From Bin80 sp964291275 (GTDB lineage: Bacteria; Bacteroidota; Rhodothermia; Rhodothermales; Bin80), in assembly GCA_964291275.2 (NCBI GenBank), contig OZ219800.1:558001-622000 (forward strand): a stretch of 64,000 nt of DNA, written 5' to 3'. This document shows, piece by piece, positions 1 to 9,644 of this stretch; the stretch's first letter is position 1, and every line of letters begins with the position of its first letter. The notes under the pieces are model-generated. The model was not told the origin of the DNA. It searched no databases and saw nothing but the letters and a program-made list of their open reading frames with translations. Made by a program: the position numbers and the translations under genes.

Positions 1-1280
1 GGTGCAAAATAAAAATTCGGCTGATATCCCCAGTTGATATTACCCCCAAATTCAGACACCGGCATTAGCTCAATAGCGTTGATGCCTAGACGCTTCAGAT
101 AGGTTAGGGAATCTGTAAGTGTTGCCCAGTCATGTTCATGCAAAAAATCCCGAACCAGTAATTCATAGATCACCAACTCTTCTGGAGCAGGAGGCTCAAA
201 GTCGTTTACCTTCCATTCATACGGCTGCTGGTTCGTTTGCAATACAGACACAGGTCCTTGGGTACGACCATGTGGGTAAGCCTTTAACTGCGGATAGGTT
301 GCTGGAGGAATTGACCGATCATGAACCGGATCAAGTATCAGTTCGGAGAATAAATCTGCAAATCGCACATCGTCGTCAGTCTCGTATTGATAACCAATTT
401 GTTGTCCAGGATCCAACCCTTCGAGTGTAAGCCACCAGTGCACACTATCTTCGGTGACTGCATCCCGGTTCATGAGCCCACGCTGATTGGCTTCCCACTC
501 AGTGAATTCGCCAACTGCATACACATAACATTTATTTGGCGCAAAAACCGACAATGTTGCCTGAGTTGGATCCTGAAGATTGTAGTTAACTCCGTCCATT
601 ATCCCTCCAGGCCGCGGAGCATCCACCACTGCAGGAGGTGCCTTACCGACTGTATGGCTTACTGTATTACCATCGCTGTCTACGGCTGTAATCGTAAAGG
701 CCAGATCACAGGCAGCAGCAGAATCCAACTCAAAATGAAAGATGCCATCTGAATAGTACGCTAATCCGTCCTGCTCCTGACCATTAATTGCAAATGTGAG
801 CTCCGTAAGATCCCTCGTAGCAAACACTCCTGCACTCAAGCTTGTTATTGCACCCTTGCTGTTACGACGCCGGGCCATCTGAAAAACCATGGGATCCGTA
901 ATGGTCACAACCGAATTGTTATGATCACTCGGATTAATACGATCATTGAGTGGGTCTGTAATCCACACATTACTGGACCCTGATTCGTTTAGATGAACGT
1001 GTACCTTGTACTGATACGTTTCCCCTATCTCCAAGGTGCGGGGGTAATGCCATTCTCCGGTCGCACTGTCAAAGGTCATCAATGACGGCGCTGTAGGCGC
1101 TATAAGTCCACCGCTGTTTGGACCCCACTGGTTGAATTCACCAGGGAGGAATGCTCGCACGACCGAACGATCCGGTATCCATCGAAAGGTGACATCCAAT
1201 TGTTGGCCCTGTGCCTGAGCAATACAACAGGTCAGAATAGCAAGGGTAAGCAAGCATCCAGCATTTTGGAAAAACCTCAT
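1..1280 (-). CDS. Secreted alpha-amylase family (GH13) protein, C-terminus beyond window
   Basis: The reverse strand is open from an ATG at 1280 to the window edge (426 codons). A signal peptide covers about residues 1-21 (hydrophobic core ending CCIAQAQG). Two immunoglobulin-like/E-set modules of the type that precede GH13 enzymes follow; the first contains FNQWGPN, the second VGEFTEWEA. From about residue 366 the sequence matches the start of the catalytic barrel: IYELLVRDF, NAIELMPVSEF and NWGYQPNFYFAP are typical of GH13 alpha-amylases of Bacteroidota-like bacteria. The protein would act on starch or glycogen-like glucans outside the cytoplasm. The catalytic Asp/Glu residues and any T9SS tail lie outside the window. 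The neighbouring T9SS protein at 2600-4681 has related E-set-like segments, so shared glucan handling is possible but inferred. Confidence 0.85.
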   Translation of the reverse strand, partial: MRFFQNAGCLLTLAILTCCIAQAQGQQLDVTFRWIPDRSVVRAFLPGEFNQWGPNSGGLIAPTAPSLMTFDSATGEWHYPRTLEIGETYQYKVHVHLNESGSSNVWITDPLNDRINPSDHNNSVVTITDPMVFQMARRRNSKGAITSLSAGVFATRDLTELTFAINGQEQDGLAYYSDGIFHFELDSAAACDLAFTITAVDSDGNTVSHTVGKAPPAVVDAPRPGGIMDGVNYNLQDPTQATLSVFAPNKCYVYAVGEFTEWEANQRGLMNRDAVTEDSVHWWLTLEGLDPGQQIGYQYETDDDVRFADLFSELILDPVHDRSIPPATYPQLKAYPHGRTQGPVSVLQTNQQPYEWKVNDFEPPAPEELVIYELLVRDFLHEHDWATLTDSLTYLKRLGINAIELMPVSEFGGNINWGYQPNFYFA

Positions 1281-1661
1281 CAGAATAGCAAAACAGAATA
1301 GGGACGCCTGCGAAATTAGATTAAACTACTATTCAGCCGGCTTGATGTGACTTTCATCGAATCAACCAACCGTAGTTTCGAGAATCTTACTACTAGACCA
1401 GTAGGAAAGCTATGGAAATTATGTACCTGAGTTAGCACTAACATCAGTAATTAGCTTTATCCAAAAAGGCTGCCATCTACTCGGGGATGCCTCGTGATGA
1501 TTGTCTGATGCGTCACAATCACAATACCACTGACGGTGAATTGGGAAATACGTCCAGATACCCAATAATAGCAGACGCTCCACCATCAATTTCACTTGAA
1601 AGACATCTCCATATGGTGGTTATGGCCTCGGACTTTAAGCACCTGGGTCACTAGCTTATTG
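1281..1661. other. Gap without an assignable gene
   Basis: About 380 nt between the amylase start and the end of the FkbM gene; it should contain the amylase promoter. A short reverse-strand open stretch ending near 1455 (with IVIVTHQT) has a protein-like composition but no start and no recognised family. I assign nothing here. Confidence 0.4.
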
Positions 1662-2387
1662 TTACAGGTCCTGACGGAAGAAGACAGCATCCACCTGAAG
1701 AGTCTGTTCGGTCTCTGGGTCAACGAACACGGGCTCCAGCAGCACAGGTTGGAATTTTCGGCGTTCCAGCTCCTGCAGGAGACTGGCATAACTTTGGCCC
1801 CCATCGAATAGTGGTACCAGTGACAATTCAACCTGCATCCCGACCATCTTGTCTAGCACATCCCCTGCCCCATCTATCACGCGCCCCTCGTAACCCTGAG
1901 TATCGATCTTCAAAAAAGGGTTCGCACCAGATTGAAACTGTACACCGTACAAGTCACTTAACCTCTGCACCTGAACAGTAGTCGATGATGACGTCCGTGC
2001 GCCCGAATATACTCGAGTCTGTCGTTCCAAGGGAGATAAGAGCGAACTGCATTTATCGTCCTTGGCGACATTCATCTCAACCTCCTCCGATGCACTCCCC
2101 AACGCATACTGAAAAACCTCCCAATTGTCGTCTCTTTTTGCCTTAGTCAATAAGGACCGGAAAGGTTTCTCCAACGGCTCAAATGAAACGATCCGCCCCT
2201 GGTAGCCGGCATCTCTCAGCTCAGACGCGAATCCACCGTCACTTGCCCCGGCATCAAGCACGAGATCTACCCCTGCACGTTCCAGCATTCTCTGTCTCCT
2301 TGCAGTAAATGAGCCAGCCGCATTGAAGCGATTCACTTCCAAGCCAACTCTCCGAAGCTGTTTTTTCAAAAAAGTCCTGATTCTCAT
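1662..2387 (-). CDS. FkbM-family SAM-dependent methyltransferase
   Basis: FkbM-type methyltransferases use S-adenosylmethionine to O-methylate sugars or lipids, often in polysaccharide pathways. The family's landmarks are present: a SAM-binding loop VLDAGASDGG, the acidic strand SFEPLEKPF, and the diagnostic LKIDTQGYEG motif about two thirds along, followed by a V-E-L strand. Length is 241 residues from the ATG at 2387 (MRIRTFLKK). An upstream ATG at 2441 would add 18 residues without family similarity; neither start has a strong ribosome-binding site, so the start is uncertain. It is transcribed away from the terminator at 2561-2593 and is therefore probably a separate unit from the T9SS genes. 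The acceptor substrate cannot be told from sequence. Confidence 0.8.
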   Translation of the reverse strand: MRIRTFLKKQLRRVGLEVNRFNAAGSFTARRQRMLERAGVDLVLDAGASDGGFASELRDAGYQGRIVSFEPLEKPFRSLLTKAKRDDNWEVFQYALGSASEEVEMNVAKDDKCSSLLSPLERQTRVYSGARTSSSTTVQVQRLSDLYGVQFQSGANPFLKIDTQGYEGRVIDGAGDVLDKMVGMQVELSLVPLFDGGQSYASLLQELERRKFQPVLLEPVFVDPETEQTLQVDAVFFRQDL

Positions 2388-2560
2388 CGAACCGCGGTCT
2401 TGCACTTGAGATTGGTAACCACTCAACTGGTGGCCCCGCATCCGAGATTTACCCTAGCCTTGAATTTGCAGCCCTAGAACTCTACAAACGTTCCTACCCC
2501 GACCAGCTGACAACGATATCATCCACCTTGATTCGCCACTACAAAGCCATACAAAAAAGA

Positions 2561-2593
2561 ATGGGCCGGCAGGAATAAACCCTGCCGGCCCAT
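2561..2593 (-). terminator. Rho-independent terminator of the T9SS/TonB operon
   Basis: A perfect 13-bp inverted repeat (arm ATGGGCCGGCAGG, 7-nt loop) lies a few nucleotides past the stop codon at 2600. Read on the minus strand it is followed by a T-rich run. It closes the transcript that includes the gene at 2600-4681. Confidence 0.85.
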
Positions 2594-2599
2594 GATCAC

Positions 2600-4681
2600 T
2601 TACTTGATCAACATCATTCGTTTCGTGAACGAATGATGTGGGGTTTCGAGACGATACAGATAAATACCGCTCGCCAACCTGGAAGCATCAAAATTGACTG
2701 TATAGGTAGCAGCCTGCTGCAGTCCATCAACGAGCGTGGCCACCCGACGTCCAAGCATATCGTAGATATGGAGCTTTACATGTGACTGCTGTTCGAGACC
2801 GTACTCGATCGTCGTCGTTGGGTTAAATGGATTGGGGTAATTCTCCCCTAACCAAATGTTCGTGGGTACTTCTTCAGATTGCTCAATACCCGTGTTCGTG
2901 ATGTAGGGATTTTCATCGAACGGTAGTGGACCGGCCATGAGATTGAACTCGTGCACTGGCAACTCATATACCGCCTGAAAGGTGCCATCCGCATTCTTGG
3001 GAATGAAATGCACCCTATTGCGCCCAGGCACTCTGGTATCTGAACCCATCTCCTGAGCACTCATGCTTTTGCCTCCATACATATATCTGTACGTGAGGAT
3101 GTTATAGCTCGGTCCGCTAACCATGTACGTTCCGGTGTACGTACCATCTCCATCAGGATCCGTAAGCAATACTTCATCCCAGAGCGGGATGTCGTGGTCC
3201 GTTCCGTCCACCCCTTGGGTATATGCCCAAATTGGATCACCAAGATGAATACTCACAGAATCCACCGCCGGATCGAAAGGCTGTGCCTGGCTATCTATTG
3301 CCTGCTGCATTGTGACCGAGAACATCACCTCGGTTTCCTCTCCATCCATCATCACATTCATCGGGGTCGCATCATTGAAGTATGAGAGAGACAGAATCTG
3401 TGCAGCATTCGGATCTCCTGCGAAATTAAATTGGCGGTTGATACCGGTCCTGTGACCTTCCTCCCATCCACTCGGGGGAGCCACGCCAAACTGGGCCTGA
3501 AACTCCGTATCGTTAAAGTCAAGGAAATACTTATAGCCGGAAGTCCAGCCGGCAGGGCGTGTCAACGGAACCGCCGCCGCAAAGTTGGTGCCTCCTGGTT
3601 CTTTAAACATGTAGCATTCCTCGAGCCTTTGTTCATCCCGGCAACCTTGCCAACCGTTGAAATCTCCAAAGACCCACAACGTATCTCTGCGGGCAGTGTC
3701 AAAAATACCAATGGTCTCAAAGGCACTCATATCTACTCCAAAGACTACCTGACCGGATACGGGCTCAACTTTACTGGGCGCCGTGTTACCGTAATACGCC
3801 CAGTGCAGCGTCGTGTCAGATGCCGGCACAGTGAAACTACGGTTATCGATTCCGTCTTCCCATCCAACATTGTCCCCCTGTTCAAGGACAAACTTGTACT
3901 CCTGCTGCATCCCTGCTAACGAGGCCGGATAGTAAGCAACGCCTGAATAGATATTGTAACCCGCAGTCGATTCATCCACCGATTCACGGTCAAGCATCAC
4001 CTGTGCAGCTCCCCAATCCAGGGGACCTACCATCGTTGTATCATTGGCATCGACAATCGGAGCTCCGCGTACACCAATGATCTGATCTGGAGCCGCCATC
4101 ATCGGATCATAGCCCTTATCCTCGGACAACTGCCCGAACATAGCTACGCGATACCAGACTGCAACAGAGTCCATCTTTGGCTCCCATGGCAACCAGTTAT
4201 AATCTCCGCGCCGTCCATCCACGCCGTGCCATGGAACTTGCGCCTCAAAAAAGTGCAGACCGAGATCAACATCCCCTGTACCCGGCACTATGTATGGGTT
4301 GGGATCCGCCTCCCAACCCGCGCTAATTGAGTTCTGAAGCTGATCTGAGTAAAACTTGTGCTGGAGACTGTCTGACTCGTCAATCATGAACGATAGGCTC
4401 CAGTAGTCGCTGTCTTCGCCGTTGGGACCCTTTTCGTTAACAGGCTCGAGCGTGCTGGCATCACTCCAGTCAATGACATTACCATCTACCAAGGTGTACG
4501 GCGCAACACTGCCATCTTCTCCGCCTGCGCCACGCACTTCAATCAAACCCATTGAGTTTGTAGTGTCTGGAACAGAGGCCATATTTAGCCGCATCGTAAC
4601 GGTACGTTGAGCCTGCACGCCAGCCACTGCAAACATGCAGCAGAGCAGCAATCCAAGCCGTAAAAAAGTTTTTGTCTTCAT
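2600..4681 (-). CDS. Secreted multidomain protein with T9SS type A sorting tail
   Basis: A 693-residue protein with a clear signal peptide (about residues 1-24, ending GVQAQ). The C-terminal 80 residues form a type IX secretion sorting domain: ENYPNPFNPTTTIEY, then HIYDMLGRRVATL, then GIYLYRLET and a basic end. The middle contains repeated beta-rich, Trp/Asp-rich segments such as VFGVDMSAF and WVFGDFNGWQGC, which resemble carbohydrate-binding E-set/starch-binding modules; that domain call is inference. It would be exported to the cell surface or medium by the T9SS. It is the last gene before a strong terminator and lies 68 nt downstream of the PorV-like gene, so it is likely in the same operon. 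Exact function unknown. Confidence 0.8.
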   Translation of the reverse strand: MKTKTFLRLGLLLCCMFAVAGVQAQRTVTMRLNMASVPDTTNSMGLIEVRGAGGEDGSVAPYTLVDGNVIDWSDASTLEPVNEKGPNGEDSDYWSLSFMIDESDSLQHKFYSDQLQNSISAGWEADPNPYIVPGTGDVDLGLHFFEAQVPWHGVDGRRGDYNWLPWEPKMDSVAVWYRVAMFGQLSEDKGYDPMMAAPDQIIGVRGAPIVDANDTTMVGPLDWGAAQVMLDRESVDESTAGYNIYSGVAYYPASLAGMQQEYKFVLEQGDNVGWEDGIDNRSFTVPASDTTLHWAYYGNTAPSKVEPVSGQVVFGVDMSAFETIGIFDTARRDTLWVFGDFNGWQGCRDEQRLEECYMFKEPGGTNFAAAVPLTRPAGWTSGYKYFLDFNDTEFQAQFGVAPPSGWEEGHRTGINRQFNFAGDPNAAQILSLSYFNDATPMNVMMDGEETEVMFSVTMQQAIDSQAQPFDPAVDSVSIHLGDPIWAYTQGVDGTDHDIPLWDEVLLTDPDGDGTYTGTYMVSGPSYNILTYRYMYGGKSMSAQEMGSDTRVPGRNRVHFIPKNADGTFQAVYELPVHEFNLMAGPLPFDENPYITNTGIEQSEEVPTNIWLGENYPNPFNPTTTIEYGLEQQSHVKLHIYDMLGRRVATLVDGLQQAATYTVNFDASRLASGIYLYRLETPHHSFTKRMMLIK

Positions 4682-4749
4682 GAAACCCTCATTTTATGTT
4701 AGTCTAAGCCCCGAATGATAAGAAATATTCTCCATATAACACCTAAGCA

Positions 4750-5805
4750 CTAAAAGCTAAGAGACATCGAAATTCGGCTTACGTTGTCAAAATAGCGCTG
4801 CTGCTCATACGCATAGTCTATGGCCAACCCAACCACAGAAAAGTCATACCGCAACCCCGCTCCAAAAGAAAAAGACCGGATGCTGTTTCGCAGAAACAGT
4901 TCACTATAACCGCCTCGAACCATTAACAGATCGCCGAGCAGTCCCACCTCTGCCCCCATATTGACATACTGGTCACTGTTATTGGGACTCAGGACGTCCA
5001 GAGCAACGGTTAAGCGTGCGGTTTCCGTTTCCAGTACTTCTCCAGCGAGCCCAATGCGCATGATCAGAGGCAAATCAAACTGATCTACTCTCAGGTAGGC
5101 CCGATTACTTTCATTGTTGCCGCGATTGCGAGGATCAATATCTGCTGTGACCAATAAATCATCTCCTGCCATCTCCATCTTTGTGCCAAAATTGGCGATG
5201 GCAGCCCCTAGTCGAATCCCTCTGAAGGGGGTCACAAATACAGTACCAATATCGAGTGCCAATCCCCTTGCAGTAGAGTGCCATATCTGCTCAGTGATCA
5301 CCTTTACGGTGGCTCCAAAAGTGAATCGATCCGTAAGCTTTCGCCCCCACGCAACCGCAAAAGCGTAGCTGGAGGCCTTAAAAGTTTCCCCAGTGCCCTC
5401 CTGTTCTTCGACCGTAGTCACCCGCATATCCGGTGTGCCCATGGCAGTGACCGCTACCCCAAAAGTACCTAGCTTGCTTGGCAGAGCTATTGCCGCATAA
5501 TTAAAATTTATGCCAGCCAACCAGGATGCATGCTCAGCAGACACGGAGGCCCTGGAAAGTAATCCCAAACCTGCCGGATTCCAATACAGGGCGGTTGGAT
5601 CGTCAACGCTGGCCGTGATCGCACTTCCCATACCAGTCGCTCTCGCTCCGATAGGGATACTAAGAAATTCCGCAGCAGTAGTGCCTTTACGGGTAACCTC
5701 GCGAGTCTCATTCGTGAACTGGCCCCACGCATCCTGTAAACTGACGAGTGTCAGAACCAGACCCAAAAAACAAGCGACAGGATATGGAGATTTGTACGGT
5801 GTCAT
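4750..5805 (-). CDS. PorV/PorQ-family outer-membrane protein
   Basis: A 351-residue predicted beta-barrel protein. It has a signal peptide (to about residue 28, ending DAWGQ) and the family's N-terminal signature AAEFLSIPIGARATGMGSA followed by DDPTALYWNPAGL. Alternating beta strands follow and the chain ends in an aromatic residue (SMSLSF), as outer-membrane barrels do. PorV shuttles T9SS cargo from the translocon to the attachment complex; PorQ-like relatives have related roles. Its start overlaps the stop of the upstream T9SS protein by 4 nt (ATGA), implying translational coupling with that probable cargo. Whether it is the general PorV or a cargo-dedicated paralogue cannot be decided here. 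Confidence 0.8.
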   Translation of the reverse strand: MTPYKSPYPVACFLGLVLTLVSLQDAWGQFTNETREVTRKGTTAAEFLSIPIGARATGMGSAITASVDDPTALYWNPAGLGLLSRASVSAEHASWLAGINFNYAAIALPSKLGTFGVAVTAMGTPDMRVTTVEEQEGTGETFKASSYAFAVAWGRKLTDRFTFGATVKVITEQIWHSTARGLALDIGTVFVTPFRGIRLGAAIANFGTKMEMAGDDLLVTADIDPRNRGNNESNRAYLRVDQFDLPLIMRIGLAGEVLETETARLTVALDVLSPNNSDQYVNMGAEVGLLGDLLMVRGGYSELFLRNSIRSFSFGAGLRYDFSVVGLAIDYAYEQQRYFDNVSRISMSLSF

Positions 5806-8800
5806 TTGATGATAGCAAATGTACCCGTTTTTTCACCTATTTCCGGAGCCTCCACATGGTACAGGTAAACACCATATGCTACCGTTAACGCATCAGAACT
5901 CAGCAAATCCCAGGTTATCGTACCATTCATCAGGCTGCTAGCTGCTGATTGATTATCCCCCTCGTTGAGGTACAATGTTCGGATCAAGCGCCCACTTACG
6001 TTGAAAATTCTAAGCGTACACTCGGGCGGTAGATTGATAAACTTGATTACACGCTCACCCCGTCCGGTGGAAAAGGCATTCAATTCCTCAAATCGATTGG
6101 TTGCGACGTAGGGATTAGGAACAACCTGTATGCGAGACAAGAGCGAGTCCGGGTTGTCTGCGGAGGCGGTGGGTGCCCGGGTACTGAACTCAAATACATC
6201 CGTGGAAAGGAATGGCTTGCGGGTAACGAGCGTGGCCACATCTCCCTCGGATGGATTCGTATTGCTTTCAACCGCGAAATCCAACGCCAGGCGCCAAGTG
6301 AGTATAGAAGTTCCACCTTCATCTCCAACCCTAGACTCACGAATGATGATCAGGTCTGACTCCCGCAGCTCCCTGTCTGCACTGAAGGTTGCCGGCAAGG
6401 TTGACTGCGAGCCTGTAAAATCATCGCCCGTCAAATCCCAAAATCCGTACTCAACTTCCACGTCGCGTCTGCCTCCCGAACCATCGTGCTCAACCCGAAA
6501 CACACGAACATTGGTTGGCCTGGACGGCAATCTGCTGAAGAATGACACCTGCATTGGTACTGATTGCCCCTGTGCCGGACCGACAACTTCCAGGCGATAA
6601 TCGGCCGGATTACGGAGGCCCAAGGTATAACCCGGTGAGATATATGGATCCAACGTGATCTCGTACACGCCTTCCCTATTCCAACTACTCAGTGCACTAT
6701 TAAGGCGCACAAGCGTCTCCCCAAAAAACTGGAGGCTGAACCCCAGAGAGTTGCCATAGTCGTCCAGAGGCGGAAATTCCCAGCCTTGACGCCATGCTAC
6801 TGACCTGTCAAGAAGTACACGATCTGACGATACGTCTGTGAGAGTGAAATACTTGGTCTTTAGTGTATCCGGTGCAAAACGACCGCCGGCGTGGAGCGAA
6901 TCCTCAAACGTAATACGGTAGCGATTGCCATCAACTATCGCCCGGGGATCCGTGATCGAATAAGCAATTCGACTCGAGGTCGAGCCCTGAATGCGGGGCA
7001 GGTACCCGTCTACTGATTCCAATGTTGCATTCTGGTAACCTCCTACCGGAGCAGCAGGCGTGACAACGACTACATTGCGACCGGTCTCTACCGAGCCATC
7101 CGCGTGCCGCCGGATTCGGACGGGGGTTTCCGTAGGAGAAATATCCGCCGAGGGTGCCCCAAAATCATACGCTGTTACAGCGTAGTAATAGGTCACACCA
7201 TTATCCACCGTAGAGTCAACAAATGCATGTGCAAGACCATTCGCCCCCTCTCCTGCACTCACACGATCATCACCCATATAGAAACTGACCCCGTTTATAG
7301 CTACGGAATGGAAGCCTCCATTGCCATTTATGAGATCAAACTGAGCAATAGGCTTGCGAAACGTCAGATTTCCTCGGCCATCAGTAATCTGTAATACATC
7401 TAGAAAAGCCGGGTCAGTGGCTCTGTATATACGATATCCCTCAAAATCCTTGGAGGGTAATCCGAGAGATCTTAAAAATTCATCATCTGATTCTTCGGCC
7501 TTCGCGTCCCAGTAAAGCGTCACCCGACCATCCCCTGGCACCACAGAAACCTCTGGAGTGATCGGGGCCTGGGCAAACTGATAGTCCTCTCCATAAGCAT
7601 CCAGTGCATTGTCCCTTCCTGCCAAGACCTCTTCTTGACCGATACCTAACTGAACTGAGAGTGAAATACGCTCCGTCTGTCCCGCTTTCAGTGGGAACAG
7701 GCCACTGGCAACCGTTAAGTCATTGTCTCCTGGATCCGGTTGTTCAGTATCAAAATCGCCCGGAAACAAATAGCTGTAAAACAGGAATCGATCACTGGAA
7801 CTGCCAATCGCCAAGGTATTAGCCCCAAAGAGGCGGACATTCGTGATACCTATTTGATCCGACTCGCTCACATCGGTTACATCTATATTCTTTTCTCCAG
7901 GGAAGGATGAGCCCGCCCCGCTGGTCGGCATCCCGTCACTATCCCCGTAATCCCCATTGAACGGGACCCCATCGAGTCCAGTGTCATTCTGCAGCAGTAT
8001 CCAGTCCTGATCATTATCAATCCCATCAGCCCGACTTTCATCAATCATTTCGTCGATACCTTCGTCAATTCCTTCGTCCACAGCACCATCCTCATCATTA
8101 TCCACACCATCGGCATAAGCCTTACCCAGATCCTCGGGGCCCACATCATACAGCAGGATGCCTGCATCGGGGACTAAATAGCGCCGGTACGGATCAGACG
8201 CAGCAGCGTCTATCATGCCCTGCGTAATCACAGGAGAGCCGGACTCGGATAAATATGGATAGGCGGCTGTGGGAACGACATGTGAATCGTCGTTGTCAAT
8301 GTTGTCCTTGAACGGCAACCCGATAGTTTCCTGTGTCACATTCACCAAGTGAACTTTCACCTGACCATTCACCTGCTGCATGGGATCGTTCTGAGGATTG
8401 GGCGGCCATCGCAGCCAAAGATCTATTGCGGCAGCAGCGGCCATCTCAGCAGTTATAACCGGTGCACCCTGTTCGCCATCCTCATCATTATCTATATAGT
8501 CGGCAAAACCTACGCCTCGCTGTGTGCCAAATGGAACGTGCACGATGTTCTCGTCAATGAGCCCATTCCCATTGTCGTCAATATTGTTTGCTGCTACTTC
8601 TCCCGACAAAAATGATTCCGGTACCACAGGGCTGTTACATTCGCCCATATTTACGGGGCATTCATCCGACACGGATCCATCTCCATCGTTATCAATGCGG
8701 TCGGTCGCATTACCTGGCGTTTCCAGGAAGGCTATTCCAACCGTGCCTGCAGGATCACTGCCAAAGTTTTGATCACCGATCCCATCCTCGTCTGTCATGA

Positions 8801-9644
8801 AGGCCACATCTTCAAGCAAGTCGAAAAAGATGACATCGTCGCCACAATCCCCTGCAACACAATCAGCAAGCCAGACCGCCATCCCAACCTTTTCCAAATC
8901 TTCTGTACCGTCATTCTTGACACCGTAGATCAAAAAGACCACATCATCCACCAAAATTTGTGTCCAGGCCATGATCCGCGTCTCTATGATCAGGCCAAGA
9001 CCATACCTTGACTGATCGGTGGCATCCGGCACATAACTGCCCCGGTACCGGTCATACTGGTCATCGCCAGCCTTGAAGAAGAACTCCTGATCTGCGTTGA
9101 AGATGTCCTTTCCAAAGAAACCGTTCCACGACCCACTCCAACCCGGATCACCTGTATCGGAAATCTTATCCGGCCAGTACGGAGGCCAGCTATCCGGTTC
9201 ATCGCTTTGTGCAATTCCATACTCACTGCCGGCCGGGTTCACATAGCCACCAACAGGTTCAAACGTCCACGAGGTGTTGCCTCCTGTATTATTGCTGCGA
9301 AAATCAGCTACATTGACGATCCACACGGGTTCTCCTGCATCCGGACCTGCATTCGCAACAGTCTCTGCACCAACCCACAGCTGCGTGAGTGCAACATAGC
9401 GCCTGTTGGTGTTTTTCGGCCACTCGTACCAAAAATCTCCCGGCGAGCCGGAATTGGCTGTTTGCGCCCAGTTCGTGATTGACGCCCGAATATTGTTTCC
9501 GTCTATGTCGTCACGTCTGCGCTCTAACGGATCAACACGTTCGTCACTGGGCACATGATTGCGATCGATCACACCCTGTGCAAAAACCGGAGTGACACAG
9601 ACCGCCAGACACACTATTACTGCAAGTTTGCGTAGCTCTATCAT
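5802..9644 (-). CDS. Large secreted protein with Asp-rich repeats and T9SS tail
   Basis: A 1280-residue protein with a signal peptide (to about residue 22, ending TPVFAQ). It carries repeated Asp-rich loops of D-x-D-x-D-G type (DNDGDGSVSDE, DNGNGLIDE, DNDEDGAVDE) and a short run EGIDEGIDEMIDE, suggesting calcium binding like thrombospondin type 3 or dockerin loops. A fibronectin-III-like segment lies around residue 690-830 (DGRVTLYWDAKAEESDDEF, YYYAVTAYD). The C-terminus has a T9SS-like sorting domain (CTLRIFNVSGRLIRTLY, VYLYHVEAP). Its ATG overlaps the TonB-receptor stop by 1 nt (TAATG) and its stop overlaps the PorV-like start. It probably forms a surface structure handled by those neighbours; the ligand is unknown. 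Confidence 0.75.
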   Translation of the reverse strand: MIELRKLAVIVCLAVCVTPVFAQGVIDRNHVPSDERVDPLERRRDDIDGNNIRASITNWAQTANSGSPGDFWYEWPKNTNRRYVALTQLWVGAETVANAGPDAGEPVWIVNVADFRSNNTGGNTSWTFEPVGGYVNPAGSEYGIAQSDEPDSWPPYWPDKISDTGDPGWSGSWNGFFGKDIFNADQEFFFKAGDDQYDRYRGSYVPDATDQSRYGLGLIIETRIMAWTQILVDDVVFLIYGVKNDGTEDLEKVGMAVWLADCVAGDCGDDVIFFDLLEDVAFMTDEDGIGDQNFGSDPAGTVGIAFLETPGNATDRIDNDGDGSVSDECPVNMGECNSPVVPESFLSGEVAANNIDDNGNGLIDENIVHVPFGTQRGVGFADYIDNDEDGEQGAPVITAEMAAAAAIDLWLRWPPNPQNDPMQQVNGQVKVHLVNVTQETIGLPFKDNIDNDDSHVVPTAAYPYLSESGSPVITQGMIDAAASDPYRRYLVPDAGILLYDVGPEDLGKAYADGVDNDEDGAVDEGIDEGIDEMIDESRADGIDNDQDWILLQNDTGLDGVPFNGDYGDSDGMPTSGAGSSFPGEKNIDVTDVSESDQIGITNVRLFGANTLAIGSSSDRFLFYSYLFPGDFDTEQPDPGDNDLTVASGLFPLKAGQTERISLSVQLGIGQEEVLAGRDNALDAYGEDYQFAQAPITPEVSVVPGDGRVTLYWDAKAEESDDEFLRSLGLPSKDFEGYRIYRATDPAFLDVLQITDGRGNLTFRKPIAQFDLINGNGGFHSVAINGVSFYMGDDRVSAGEGANGLAHAFVDSTVDNGVTYYYAVTAYDFGAPSADISPTETPVRIRRHADGSVETGRNVVVVTPAAPVGGYQNATLESVDGYLPRIQGSTSSRIAYSITDPRAIVDGNRYRITFEDSLHAGGRFAPDTLKTKYFTLTDVSSDRVLLDRSVAWRQGWEFPPLDDYGNSLGFSLQFFGETLVRLNSALSSWNREGVYEITLDPYISPGYTLGLRNPADYRLEVVGPAQGQSVPMQVSFFSRLPSRPTNVRVFRVEHDGSGGRRDVEVEYGFWDLTGDDFTGSQSTLPATFSADRELRESDLIIIRESRVGDEGGTSILTWRLALDFAVESNTNPSEGDVATLVTRKPFLSTDVFEFSTRAPTASADNPDSLLSRIQVVPNPYVATNRFEELNAFSTGRGERVIKFINLPPECTLRIFNVSGRLIRTLYLNEGDNQSAASSLMNGTITWDLLSSDALTVAYGVYLYHVEAPEIGEKTGTFAIIK

